From assembly GCA_012031415.1 (NCBI GenBank), contig JAAUTN010000017.1:1-40838 (forward strand): DNA of 40,838 bases. Reading direction: 5' to 3'. The stretch is from Leptolyngbyaceae cyanobacterium SM1_4_3. Its GTDB lineage: Bacteria; Cyanobacteriota; Cyanobacteriia; Elainellales; Elainellaceae. Below, piece after piece: positions 34,042 to 40,838 of the stretch (positions are counted from its first letter, which is position 1; every line of letters begins with the position of its first letter). The translations under genes and the position numbers were made by a program. The notes beneath the pieces were generated by a model. That model was not told where the DNA came from, did not search any database, and worked only from the letters and a program-made list of their open reading frames with translations.

Positions 34042-34962
34042 ATGAAAACTCAAGTTAACGCTCAGGCGATCGCTCGTCTTGGGCTAGTTTCAATTTTGCT
34101 TGCAGCAACGCTGTGGGGCACGGTTGGGGTAGTGATTCAAGCGCTGTATCGGCTGAGTGACACCAACCCGCTTTCGGTTGGCTTTTTGCGGCTGGCGCTT
34201 TCACTGCCGCTGCTGTTTATCGTTTGCGGCTTTACTTTGGGACGTAAGATCTTTCGGGTGGCGCAGCGCGATTTGGGGCTAATGCTGCTGATTGGTGCCA
34301 TGACTGCGCTGTATCAAGTTTGCTATTTCTCAGCAATTACCCATATCGGTGTAGCCGCAGCAACGCTAATTGCCCTTTGCGTTGCGCCTGTCTGGGTGGC
34401 ACTGCTAGCAACCGTTCTGCTGCGAGAACGAATGACTCGCGGCGTTTTTCTGGCAGGAAGCTGTGCGATCGCCGGAACCATTCTGTTGGTCGGCATCCAG
34501 CCCGATTCTGCAATGCAGTCGATGGGGTTAGGCGTGCTGCTGGCGCTGGGGTCTGCTCTGGGGTACGCGGTGGTTGTGCTGTGTGGGCGATCGCTAGCCA
34601 AACGCTATCACCCGCTGCAAACGCTGACCATCGGGTTTGGCTCTGGAGCAGTCATTCTCCTGCCGTTTGCGCTGGGAACTGGATTGGCAGTTCACTACTC
34701 CGTCGTGGGCTGGTTGGCGCTACTGTATCTGGGCATCATCCCGACAGCGCTAGCCTATTTGCTCTACTTCGGTGGAATTCGCCATACCACCGCAACCGTT
34801 GCCAGTATTGCGACCCTGCTGGAGCCGCTTGTCTCAACCGCATTAGCCTGGTGGCTGCTGAATGAGCAACTGGGTTCGCTGGGAATCGTCGGGGCAATGC
34901 TGCTGTTAGGGGCGATCGGACTGTTGTATTTGGAAGACGGAAGGAGGAAGCATGAGAGATGA
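34042..34962 (+). CDS. EamA/DMT-family transporter
   Basis: A 306-aa membrane protein with ten predicted helices in two EamA repeats (about 15-150 and 165-300). Typical features are the LLAATLWGTVGVVIQALYRL start, PLSVGFLRLALSLPLL in repeat one, and YLLYFGGIRHTTATVASIAT then LLEPLVSTALAWWLLNEQLG in repeat two. Members export amino acids or other metabolites; the substrate is not predictable. The ATG at 34042 begins MKTQVNAQAIARLGLVSIL. It diverges from the YnfA-type gene. Confidence 0.92.
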   Translation: MKTQVNAQAIARLGLVSILLAATLWGTVGVVIQALYRLSDTNPLSVGFLRLALSLPLLFIVCGFTLGRKIFRVAQRDLGLMLLIGAMTALYQVCYFSAITHIGVAAATLIALCVAPVWVALLATVLLRERMTRGVFLAGSCAIAGTILLVGIQPDSAMQSMGLGVLLALGSALGYAVVVLCGRSLAKRYHPLQTLTIGFGSGAVILLPFALGTGLAVHYSVVGWLALLYLGIIPTALAYLLYFGGIRHTTATVASIATLLEPLVSTALAWWLLNEQLGSLGIVGAMLLLGAIGLLYLEDGRRKHER

Positions 34963-34970
34963 AGTCAACT

Positions 34971-35038
34971 GTAGGGGCGCAGCATTCGGCAGGTAGGCTC
35001 TGGAATAACCCACAATCTTCGCCCGAATGCTACGCCCT
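34971..35038. repeat. TAGGGGCGCAGCATTCGG inverted repeat
   Basis: GTAGGGGCGCAGCATTCGGC at 34971-34990 faces GCCCGAATGCTACGCCCT at 35021-35038. The GCATTCGG/CCGAATGC core recurs at 36134-36242 and near 36275, so it is a dispersed family within this window. Confidence 0.7.
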
Positions 35039-35060
35039 GACCAGGGACATCAGCTACTCT

Positions 35061-35371
35061 TCAAACCTCCTCTGATAGAGCAGCCCGATAGCGCAGTAAA
35101 ATTCGCAGCACCTCACCCGGATTGAGCGTCAGCCTGATCTCTGAGTTTGTCTGGGAAATCTCTGGACTCCACAGACCCGCCTCCGCATAGCGCAAGTTGT
35201 GTAAGTGGTGAATCGTCTGCTGTACCAGCAGAGGTGAACCAATCAGCAAATGTCAATCGGCTCCCGGTTGGGATAGCGCAGCGGCAGCGGTTGCAGATGT
35301 GGTGAAGCAAGCACAGCAGACGGTCGCAGCAGGGTAGGCGCTGCGGCACGGGTGATTAAATTAGCAGTCAT
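35061..35371 (-). pseudogene. small conserved cyanobacterial protein, one-base frameshift
   Basis: ATG at 35371, preceded by AAGGAAAA, opens MTANLITRAAAPTLLRPSAV, and the frame reads on to REPIDIC and a stop. The next frame continues LLIGSPLLVQQTIHHLHNLR, YAEAGLWSPEISQTNSEIRL, and NPGEVLRILLRYRAALSEEV. Adding one T in the AAA run (minus TTT) at 35248-35250 gives an unbroken product of about 103 aa: PIDILLIGSP... . I recognise the LRYPNREPIDIL-IGSP ... LNPGEV pattern as a conserved cyanobacterial family of unknown function. An attenuator-like hairpin precedes it. Confidence 0.65.
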
Positions 35372-35400
35372 GGGTTTTCCTTGAATTAACAACGGAGAGG

Positions 35401-35453
35401 AAAACCCAAAAACTCAGCCGCCCCAAAACGTCATGACAAACTGGAGCGGCTGA
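35401..35453 (-). terminator. hairpin plus T-run in leader of the 35.1-kb gene
   Basis: On the minus strand TCAGCCGCTCCA (35442-35453) pairs with TGGGGCGGCTGA (35414-35425) over 12 positions with one G-T pair, followed by GTTTTTGGGTTTT. It has the form of an intrinsic terminator but lies about 30 bases upstream of a start codon, so it could be a leader attenuator. Confidence 0.6.
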
Positions 35454-35806
35454 AAATAGGGATAAAATACCTTCAGCCCCCAGACTGGCTGTAACAGTCG
35501 AAAGGGTTAGCTGTCGGGAGTTGGTACGAACAACTTTCGGCAGCGCGACTAAATTTTGGGTCTGCAACTCGCAAGATTTCACTCTAAAAAAAGTCGCATT
35601 GCAGAATTAAATCTCATCTCAGCCAGATTAGTCAATCCCTGTAAGGAAGACGGAAGAGAGAGGACGGAAGAGGGAAGAGGGGTGAATTGCTTTGTACGGG
35701 AACCTTGAAGAGTTGGGTCTGATGAGCATTTCTACTCCTGCTAAATCATAGAGAACCTGCTAGGTTTAGGGGGTCAGACGAACCTTGAAAACCGCATAAC
35801 TTCGTT

Positions 35807-35955
35807 GACCCCCACGGATCAATTGCCCAGCAAAGGTTTCAGCCCTATTTCCGTAAGAGCTATTGCAAATGAACCCGCCTTATTGACAGGCAAAACAGAC
35901 CCCCACGGAAATGGGTATCTGAAAGTCAGTCACAGCAAGGGTTTCAAAAGGGCAG
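35807..35955 (+). promoter_or_regulatory. leader-like DNA before a CRISPR-type repeat
   Basis: GACCCCCACGGA occurs twice (35807-35818 and 35898-35909), followed by AGCAAGGGTTTCAAAAGGGC directly before the repeat. The GACCCCC-CGGA motifs resemble those I associate with cyanobacterial CRISPR leaders. This is inference from pattern only. Confidence 0.35.
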
Positions 35956-35992
35956 GGTTCACCCATCCATCACCCCGCAAGGGGACGGAAAC
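35956..35992 (+). CRISPR. solitary CRISPR-repeat-like sequence, 37 nt
   Basis: GGTTCACCCATCCATC followed by ACCCCGCAAGGGGACGGAAAC is 37 nt. It has the short CCCC-GCAA-GGGG hairpin and the GGAAAC end typical of cyanobacterial type I-D and III repeats. No second copy follows in the next hundred bases and none precedes it, so no spacer is present. No cas genes are in the window. It may be the remnant or founder repeat of an array, or chance similarity. Confidence 0.45.
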
Positions 35993-36133
35993 TTTAAAGG
36001 AGAGAAGGATGAGGACGGAGGGCGGAAGTAAAAGCAGTTAGCACACATTTTGGGAAAGGGCGATCGCCATCTTTGTGGGGCGATCGCGTCACCTCAAAAG
36101 TAAGAGAATTCGCTAAAGGGCAAAGACATCAAT

Positions 36134-36242
36134 CCGAATGCTATGCCCGGTTCGGCACGATTCCCCCAATGTTGAAACACAATCATTCTTGAATTGAATC
36201 TGCGGGCGTGTTGATTGAATCCGAACCGGGCGTGGCATTCGG
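36134..36242. repeat. 22-bp inverted repeat CCGAATGC...CCCGGTTCGG
   Basis: CCGAATGCTATGCCCGGTTC(GG) at 36134-36155 faces its reverse complement with two differences at 36221-36242. A further GCCGAATGCCGCGCCCCTAC follows near 36274. Same family as 34971-35038. Confidence 0.75.
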
Positions 36243-36367
36243 GCAGAAACCAATGGTGAATGGCGCAAGGGGTTTGCCGAATGCCGCGCCCCTACACCCT
36301 GCGTTACCTGTTCGTCATGGCGGTGCAAACAGCGATCGCCCCCCTCGCCCCCCTCATCCCTCTCTCT

Positions 36368-36745
36368 TCACTTCCCCGATCCTCCACTCACCTTCGCCTT
36401 GTACCCAAGCTGAATCAAAAATTGGGCAATTTTTTGAGCATGATCGCCCTGAACTTCAATTTCATTGTCCTTCAGCGTTCCACCCGCGCCACAATGAGCT
36501 TTAAGCTGTTTGAGCAGAGCCGCCAGCATCTCAGAATTGGACTGAAAGCCGCTGATCACCGTCACGGTTTTGCCTTTACGTCCTTTGCGAGAAGCCTGCA
36601 CCTTCAGGTTTTGCTGATTGGGCGGGAGGTCAGGTGTGCCCCGCTCCATTGCAGCGGAGTTGTCTGGCGTACCAAACTCTGAGTAAACAACGCGATCCTT
36701 TCCTGAATTTTGTGAATTTGATGATTTACCTTTGGAAGTCGCCAT
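36368..36745 (-). CDS. yciH: SUI1/YciH-type translation factor
   Basis: A 125-aa protein. Residues 1-45 are polar and disordered; about 46-120 form the SUI1 (eIF1) domain: LKVQASRKGRKGKTVTVISG, LKQLKAHCGAGGTLKDNEIE, and VQGDHAQKIAQFLIQLGYKA. The ATG gives MATSKGKSSNSQ. In bacteria YciH is a non-essential factor that can discriminate non-canonical initiation complexes. No linked partner is seen. Confidence 0.92.
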   Translation of the reverse strand: MATSKGKSSNSQNSGKDRVVYSEFGTPDNSAAMERGTPDLPPNQQNLKVQASRKGRKGKTVTVISGFQSNSEMLAALLKQLKAHCGAGGTLKDNEIEVQGDHAQKIAQFLIQLGYKAKVSGGSGK

Positions 36746-36926
36746 ATCTCAAAAACCTTTTCTTGTAGGGACGGTATTGGGTCGCGTCTCCGTCAGATCA
36801 TCCTTTACCAAAACAAGCTGCTAATTTCCATAATCGCGTCTTTGCAGCAATCAAGCGTCCCTGACTGACCTTTTGCCCCAAACTTTAGTTCAGGACAGCA
36901 GCTAAGTTTGACATTGATAGAAGGCA

Positions 36927-36959
36927 AGATCTGCGACTTCTCGAAGAAGTCGCAGATCT
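36927..36959. repeat. AGATCT hairpin repeat, copy 3
   Basis: AGATCTGCGACTTCT-CGA-AGAAGTCGCAGATCT, 15-bp perfect stem. It lies about 90 bases upstream of trpB and is almost identical to the copy at 27122 (both preceded by GGCA). Confidence 0.9.
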
Positions 36960-37047
36960 GAACGCTGCATTTCTAGCATGGAGTTGTCTGATTTTATGTT
37001 CTGCTTGCGTAAATCCTGATTTCTTTATCCTCTAGGATTTCTCTATA

Positions 37048-38352
37048 ATGGGGGCTAATACACATACGTTAATTGGCTCTGTGACACGGACTCCCCTTCC
37101 CCCCAGTCAGCACTCTATCACCGATGCTCCTAGCATTGCAGAATCGACACAGCGACCCGACAAACTAGGACGATTTGGGCGGTTTGGCGGTAAATACGTG
37201 CCTGAAACCCTGATGCCCGCTCTGGCAGAGCTAGAAACCGCATTCTATCAATATCGGGAGCAGCCAGAGTTTCAGCAAGAATTGCAAGGGCTGATGCGTG
37301 ACTATGTAGGACGACCCAGCCCGCTCTACTTTGCGGAGCGACTGACGCAGCATTATGCTCAACCGGATGGCACGGGCGCACAGATTTACCTGAAACGGGA
37401 AGACCTGAACCACACGGGCGCACACAAGATCAATAACGCTCTCGGTCAGGTGCTGTTGGCAAAGCGAATGGGCAAACAGCGGATTATTGCCGAGACGGGT
37501 GCAGGACAGCACGGCGTAGCAACTGCAACGGTTTGCGCCCGGTTTGGGCTAACCTGCATCATCTACATGGGCGTTCACGATATGGAGCGGCAATCGCTCA
37601 ACGTGTTTCGGATGCGCCTGATGGGGGCAGAGGTGCGCCCCGTCGCAGCCGGAACCGGAACGCTGAAAGATGCGACTTCAGAGGCAATTCGAGATTGGGT
37701 GACGAATGTAGAAACGACCCATTACATTTTGGGTTCTGTTGCTGGTCCACATCCTTACCCAATGGTGGTGCGCGACTTTCAAGCCATCATTGGGCAGGAA
37801 ACCAGAGTTCAATGTCAGGAGAAATGGGGTGGTCTGCCGGACATTCTCCTGGCCTGCATTGGCGGTGGTTCTAACGCAATGGGGTTGTTTAACGAGTTTG
37901 TGAATGAATCCAGCGTCCGAATGATTGGTGTAGAGGCGGCTGGCGAAGGCGTTGACACGGGCAGACACGCGGCAACGCTGACTCAGGGGCGAATTGGTGT
38001 GCTGCATGGGGCAATGAGCTATCTGCTGCAAGACCAGGATGGTCAGGTGGTTGAGCCTCATTCGATTAGTGCGGGGCTGGACTATCCCGGTGTCGGGCCA
38101 GAACACAGTTTCCTCAAAGATGCAGGACGGGCAGAATATTACAGCGTGACGGATCAGGAAGCGATGGATGGATTCCAGCAGCTTTCTCGTTTGGAAGGAA
38201 TTATTCCGGCGCTAGAAACGGCTCATGCGATCGCCTATCTCAACGCGCTCTGTCCTCAACTCGCAGGCAGCCCTCGCATTGTGATCAACTGCTCTGGAAG
38301 AGGCGACAAGGACGTGCAAACCGCAGCCAAATTCCTGGATATGACCAGTTAG
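37048..38352 (+). CDS. trpB: tryptophan synthase beta chain
   Basis: A 434-aa TrpB; it condenses indole with serine to give tryptophan, in complex with TrpA. Motifs: [20 protein letters not shown], the PLP lysine in [13 protein letters not shown] (Lys127), [14 protein letters not shown], phosphate loop [10 protein letters not shown], and C-terminal [10 protein letters not shown]. The first 35 residues are a variable lead. AGGA at 37035 supports the ATG at 37048; an in-frame GTG at 37081 is possible. It is not in a trp operon here. Its stop overlaps the stop of rlmN on the other strand. Confidence 0.97.
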   Translation: MGANTHTLIGSVTRTPLPPSQHSITDAPSIAESTQRPDKLGRFGRFGGKYVPETLMPALAELETAFYQYREQPEFQQELQGLMRDYVGRPSPLYFAERLTQHYAQPDGTGAQIYLKREDLNHTGAHKINNALGQVLLAKRMGKQRIIAETGAGQHGVATATVCARFGLTCIIYMGVHDMERQSLNVFRMRLMGAEVRPVAAGTGTLKDATSEAIRDWVTNVETTHYILGSVAGPHPYPMVVRDFQAIIGQETRVQCQEKWGGLPDILLACIGGGSNAMGLFNEFVNESSVRMIGVEAAGEGVDTGRHAATLTQGRIGVLHGAMSYLLQDQDGQVVEPHSISAGLDYPGVGPEHSFLKDAGRAEYYSVTDQEAMDGFQQLSRLEGIIPALETAHAIAYLNALCPQLAGSPRIVINCSGRGDKDVQTAAKFLDMTS

Positions 38353-39452
38353 GCGATCGCCCCCACCTTAGAAGCCCGTAGCTGACCGCAGGCCGCATCT
38401 GCTGCCAAGCCTCTCGATTGGCGGACGCTCACGGCAACGTGTTTTGCCTTTAACGCTTCCACGAAGCTCTGAATTCGCCTGGTATCCGGGCGCTGATAAT
38501 CGACTTCCTGAATTGGGTTGTAGGGAATCAGGTTGACGTGACTCTGAAAACCTCGCAGATGTTCAGCTAACTCGTTCGCGTGTTCGGGGCGATCGTTTAA
38601 CCCGCCCAGCAAAATGTATTCAAAAGTGACGCGGCGACCTGTAATCTGCACGTATTCCCGGCATTCTTCTAAAAGCGCTGTCAGCGGATAGCGGTGAGCG
38701 CTGGGAATTAGCTGTTCTCGTAAGGTCTGGTTTGAAGCGTGTAGACTGACCGCCAGCGTCACCTGAAGCTGATGCTGCGCTAAACGGCGAATGTGTCCAG
38801 GAATGCCAACGGTTGAGAGGGTAATTGACCGCTGCCCAATTCCTACGTCTTCGTTGAGCGATCGCACACTGGCCAGCACGTTGTCTGTATTTAACAGCGG
38901 CTCTCCCATGCCCATAAACACAATATTGCTGACGCGGCGCTGAAAGTCTTCCTGCACAGTTAACACCTGATCGACAATTTCATGCCGTTCCAGGTTGCGT
39001 GTAAAGCCACCCTTGCCCGTCGCACAAAAGTCGCAAGCCATTGGGCAGCCGACCTGCGAAGAAACGCACACGGTCAGGCGTTTATCAGTGGGAATTCCTA
39101 CGGTTTCAATGATTTGACCGTCGGCTAAACGCAGCAAAAATTTCACCGTCCCGTCTGGTGCTTCCGACCGGAAATGCAGCGTCGATCGCCCCACTGGAAC
39201 GTTTGCCAGGTCTGCCCGCCACTGTTTTGGAAACACGGAAATATCGGCCAGCGATCGCCCCCCCTGCTGATAGAGCCACTGGTATAACTGCTTTCCCCGA
39301 TAGGCAGGCTGCTGCTGCTGTTTCACCCACTCGGTTAGCTCTGCTAAAGAGGCTCCTAACAGCGGCGGAACTGGGGCGATCGCCAACTGAGGGGGAGTCG
39401 GGCGATCGCTTTCAGCAGACTGAACGGGATTAACAGAATCAACAGCAGACAT
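38349..39452 (-). CDS. rlmN: 23S rRNA (adenine2503-C2)-methyltransferase
   Basis: A 367-aa radical SAM enzyme from ATG at 39452 ([16 protein letters not shown]); an upstream ATG at 39518 would add 22 residues but overlaps the region before lgt. It methylates A2503 of 23S rRNA and A37 of some tRNAs. The iron-sulfur motif is CPMACDFC (Cys136, 140 and 143 from the chosen start), followed by [16 protein letters not shown] and [10 protein letters not shown]. The C-terminal Cys that resolves the covalent intermediate is in [10 protein letters not shown]. The gene converges with trpB and diverges from lgt. Confidence 0.95.
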   Translation of the reverse strand: MSAVDSVNPVQSAESDRPTPPQLAIAPVPPLLGASLAELTEWVKQQQQPAYRGKQLYQWLYQQGGRSLADISVFPKQWRADLANVPVGRSTLHFRSEAPDGTVKFLLRLADGQIIETVGIPTDKRLTVCVSSQVGCPMACDFCATGKGGFTRNLERHEIVDQVLTVQEDFQRRVSNIVFMGMGEPLLNTDNVLASVRSLNEDVGIGQRSITLSTVGIPGHIRRLAQHQLQVTLAVSLHASNQTLREQLIPSAHRYPLTALLEECREYVQITGRRVTFEYILLGGLNDRPEHANELAEHLRGFQSHVNLIPYNPIQEVDYQRPDTRRIQSFVEALKAKHVAVSVRQSRGLAADAACGQLRASKVGAIA

Positions 39453-39596
39453 AAGTAGCTCTAGAAGGATGAAGATCTCCATCTTAACGTGAGGGCGATC
39501 GCGCCATTTTTGCCGCATTTAGAAATTCAGGCATTATCGTTAGGGGTATTGCCAGGTCACTACTTTTTGTCTTGTCACTTTGCCTTCTCACTACTC

Positions 39597-40469
39597 ATGC
39601 TGCTGCAAATTCCCCTTGTTGCCAAATTTGTCTCACCTGGACCAATCCTGTTTGAGTCCGGCCCGATTACCATTCGCTGGTATGGTTTGCTGATTGCAAC
39701 TGCGGTGCTGATTGGCGTTAGCCTGTCAACCTATTTAGCAAAACGTCGGAACGTGAATCCTGACCTGTTGGGAGATTTGGCAATTTGGCTGGTGCTGGCT
39801 GCGATTCCCTGTGCGCGGCTGTATTACGTGCTGTTTCAGTGGCAGGAATATGCCCAAAACCCAGCAGAAATCATAGCCATTTGGAAAGGCGGCATTGCCA
39901 TTCACGGTGCCATTCTGGGCGGCATCATCGCGTCTCTGATCTTTGCCCGTCTAAATAAAGTTTCCTTCTGGCAATTGGCTGATCTGGTGTCGCCTTCGCT
40001 GATTTTAGGACAGGCGATTGGGCGCTGGGGCAACTTCTTCAACTCAGAAGCATTTGGTCGTCCCACTGACTTACCCTGGAAACTCTACATTCCCCCCGCT
40101 CAGCGTCCTCCCGGCTACGCTACTGCCGAATACTTCCATCCCACATTTCTTTACGAGTCCCTGTGGAATCTGGGAGTATTTGCAATTCTCATATTCCTCT
40201 TTTTTGGCGGGCTAAAGAACCAGCCAAAACTCAAAACCGGAACGCTATTTTTGGTGTACTGGGTCTGCTATAGCCTGGGGCGATTTTGGATCGAAGGGCT
40301 GCGAATGGATAGCCTCATGCTTGGCCCATTAAGAATCGCCCAGATCGTCAGCCTGGTTGGAATTGCAGTAGGGTTAACAGGGTTAATTTGGCTTTATGGA
40401 GTGGGGCGATCGCTCCCCGATGTTGTTGTAGAAGATGCATCCGCAGTTCCAGCAAACCCTGAATCTTGA
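39597..40469 (+). CDS. lgt: prolipoprotein diacylglyceryl transferase
   Basis: A 290-aa inner-membrane enzyme that adds diacylglycerol to the lipobox Cys of lipoproteins, such as the SbpA protein encoded in this window. Seven membrane helices are evident. Signatures: [30 protein letters not shown] (the H-G-A-I motif), [20 protein letters not shown] (Lgt signature), and [13 protein letters not shown]. The ATG at 39597 gives normal length; the frame is open back to 39489, but those 36 residues are atypical. Terminator-like repeats follow. Confidence 0.96.
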   Translation: MLLQIPLVAKFVSPGPILFESGPITIRWYGLLIATAVLIGVSLSTYLAKRRNVNPDLLGDLAIWLVLAAIPCARLYYVLFQWQEYAQNPAEIIAIWKGGIAIHGAILGGIIASLIFARLNKVSFWQLADLVSPSLILGQAIGRWGNFFNSEAFGRPTDLPWKLYIPPAQRPPGYATAEYFHPTFLYESLWNLGVFAILIFLFFGGLKNQPKLKTGTLFLVYWVCYSLGRFWIEGLRMDSLMLGPLRIAQIVSLVGIAVGLTGLIWLYGVGRSLPDVVVEDASAVPANPES

Positions 40470-40495
40470 GCCTCATCAGACCTTATCCAACGCTA

Positions 40496-40586
40496 GAAAA
40501 AGAAAAACCCCGGAGGGTTAACTCCGGGGTTTTAATCAGGGTGCATCTACCATACCTCTATACCGATCGGAGGAGGGCAATCCGGA
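40496..40586. repeat. 91-bp tandem unit, copy 1
   Basis: The unit begins GAAAAAGAAAAACCCCGGAG, with GGTTAA as loop and CTCCGGGGTTTT closing a 12-bp stem, and ends ATACCGATCGG...ATCCGGA. It lies 27 bases after lgt. The stem with its T-run can act as an intrinsic terminator on either strand. Copy 2 is at 40672. Confidence 0.95.
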
Positions 40587-40671
40587 AACTCCACTCGGTT
40601 CGCCAATTCTTTGTGAAGTTCTCCAGAGAAGTAACCGTATTTTCCGATCTGTGCCAGTGTTCCCAATTCTT

Positions 40672-40762
40672 GAAAAAGAAAAACCCCAGAGGGTTAACTC
40701 TGGGGTTTTAATCAGGGTGCATCTACCATTCCTCTATACCGATCGGGCTAGGGCGATCCGGA
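40672..40762. repeat. 91-bp tandem unit, copy 2
   Basis: Same length as copy 1 and no insertions or deletions. Its hairpin reads AACCCCAGAG ... CTCTGGGGTT: one arm has G to A and the other C to T against copy 1, preserving the pair. The interior GTGCATCTACCAT and GATCGG-AGGGC-ATCCGGA blocks are kept. Confidence 0.95.
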
Positions 40763-40815
40763 GGGTTTAGTGAGTTCTATAGCTGTAGTCCTAATCTGAG
40801 TGACCACCATACCAG

Positions 40816-40838
40816 GAAAAAGAAAAACCCCAGAGGGT
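40816..40838. repeat. 91-bp tandem unit, copy 3, cut by window edge
   Basis: GAAAAAGAAAAACCCCAGAG is followed by GGT and the window end; it matches copy 2. The array therefore continues to the right. Confidence 0.85.

Larger units (their letters stand above)
35372..36367. other. 1-kb region without intact genes
   Basis: Apart from the attenuator-like hairpin, leader-like DNA, single CRISPR-type repeat and the GCATTCGG inverted repeats, I see purine-rich stretches (GGAAGAGAGAGGACGGAAG near 35650; AGGATGAGGACGGAGGGCGG near 36007) and two HIP1 sites. Frames in this region are repeat-derived and not protein-like. Confidence 0.5.

Noticed and set aside
33780-34043. 87-codon frame on the minus strand upstream of the EamA gene
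   Set aside because: The product is low in recognisable pattern, it shares the EamA promoter region, and nothing supports translation.
35361-35582. 73-codon frame on the minus strand
   Set aside because: It runs through the leader hairpin and start region of the small conserved gene in another frame; coding is unlikely.
36208-36682. Plus-strand frames of 98 and 140 codons
   Set aside because: They cross inverted repeats and then run antisense to the SUI1 gene.
40466-40711. 81-codon frame after lgt
   Set aside because: It consists of the 91-bp repeats, and each repeat would give the same KKKNPxGLTLGF peptide by chance.
1-40838. tRNA or rRNA genes and prophage or IS transposase genes
   Set aside because: No cloverleaf-like T-loop context, rRNA motifs, transposase or phage structural genes were recognised by eye on either strand.

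Overview
The window looks like chromosomal DNA of a cyanobacterium, probably filamentous. The HIP1 octamer GCGATCGC and its GGCGATCGCC-type extensions occur throughout, including inside genes. Several genes are typical of that phylum: a Crp-type regulator beside a sulfate ABC permease, long-chain flavodoxin, a phasin-like protein, a PEP-CTERM protein, bacterial calpain, and a STAND NTPase with a cyanobacterial N-terminus. Many intergenic gaps hold palindromic dispersed repeats.

Layout. 1-1.8 kb: the end of a DUF433-type protein, SRP RNA (ffs), a phasin-like protein and a Cys-rich conserved protein. 1.8-7.2 kb: thiD, then a sulfate-uptake cluster in which a cysR-like regulator diverges from sbpA-cysT-cysW-NIL. 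No cysA ATPase is present. 7.2-8.5 kb: flavodoxin (isiB-like) followed by an alpha/beta hydrolase (isiC-like), without isiA. 9.3-13.6 kb: a long GST-like protein, a broken orphan modA, an ArsR/SRPBCC pair with a very clear promoter-operator, an NTF2-like protein, and clpP with a one-base frameshift. 13.7-22 kb is the most accessory part. It holds an exported PEP-CTERM cyanophycinase, a primase-like gene and a large HTH gene that diverge from a 1-kb AT-rich spacer full of paired TGTCAA repeats, and a calpain-like protease. 22.5-29 kb: a DevC/DevA-like ABC exporter pair, an NAD-dependent epimerase, a GNAT protein, a thioredoxin and an aminotransferase. 29-33 kb: a small exported protein, a small membrane protein with an in-frame stop, and a frameshifted STAND NTPase (NfeD-like, HTH, NB-ARC, TPR). 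33-37 kb: a YnfA-type protein, an EamA transporter, a frameshifted small conserved gene behind an attenuator-like hairpin, a solitary CRISPR-repeat-like sequence with leader-like DNA, and a SUI1 protein. 37-40.8 kb: trpB, rlmN and lgt, then 91-bp tandem repeats with a compensatory base-pair change running off the window.

The best candidate for an undescribed system is the primase-like gene, iteron spacer and HTH gene at 15.3-20.0 kb. It has the layout of a replicon or of a self-regulated replication-protein pair. Next come the covarying tandem hairpin repeats at the right end and the leader-plus-single-repeat CRISPR remnant.

Caution: at least five single-base deletions break otherwise well conserved genes (modA twice, clpP, the STAND gene, and the small gene at 35.1 kb). 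Three of them lie in short homopolymers. Assembly indels are a serious alternative to genuine gene decay.
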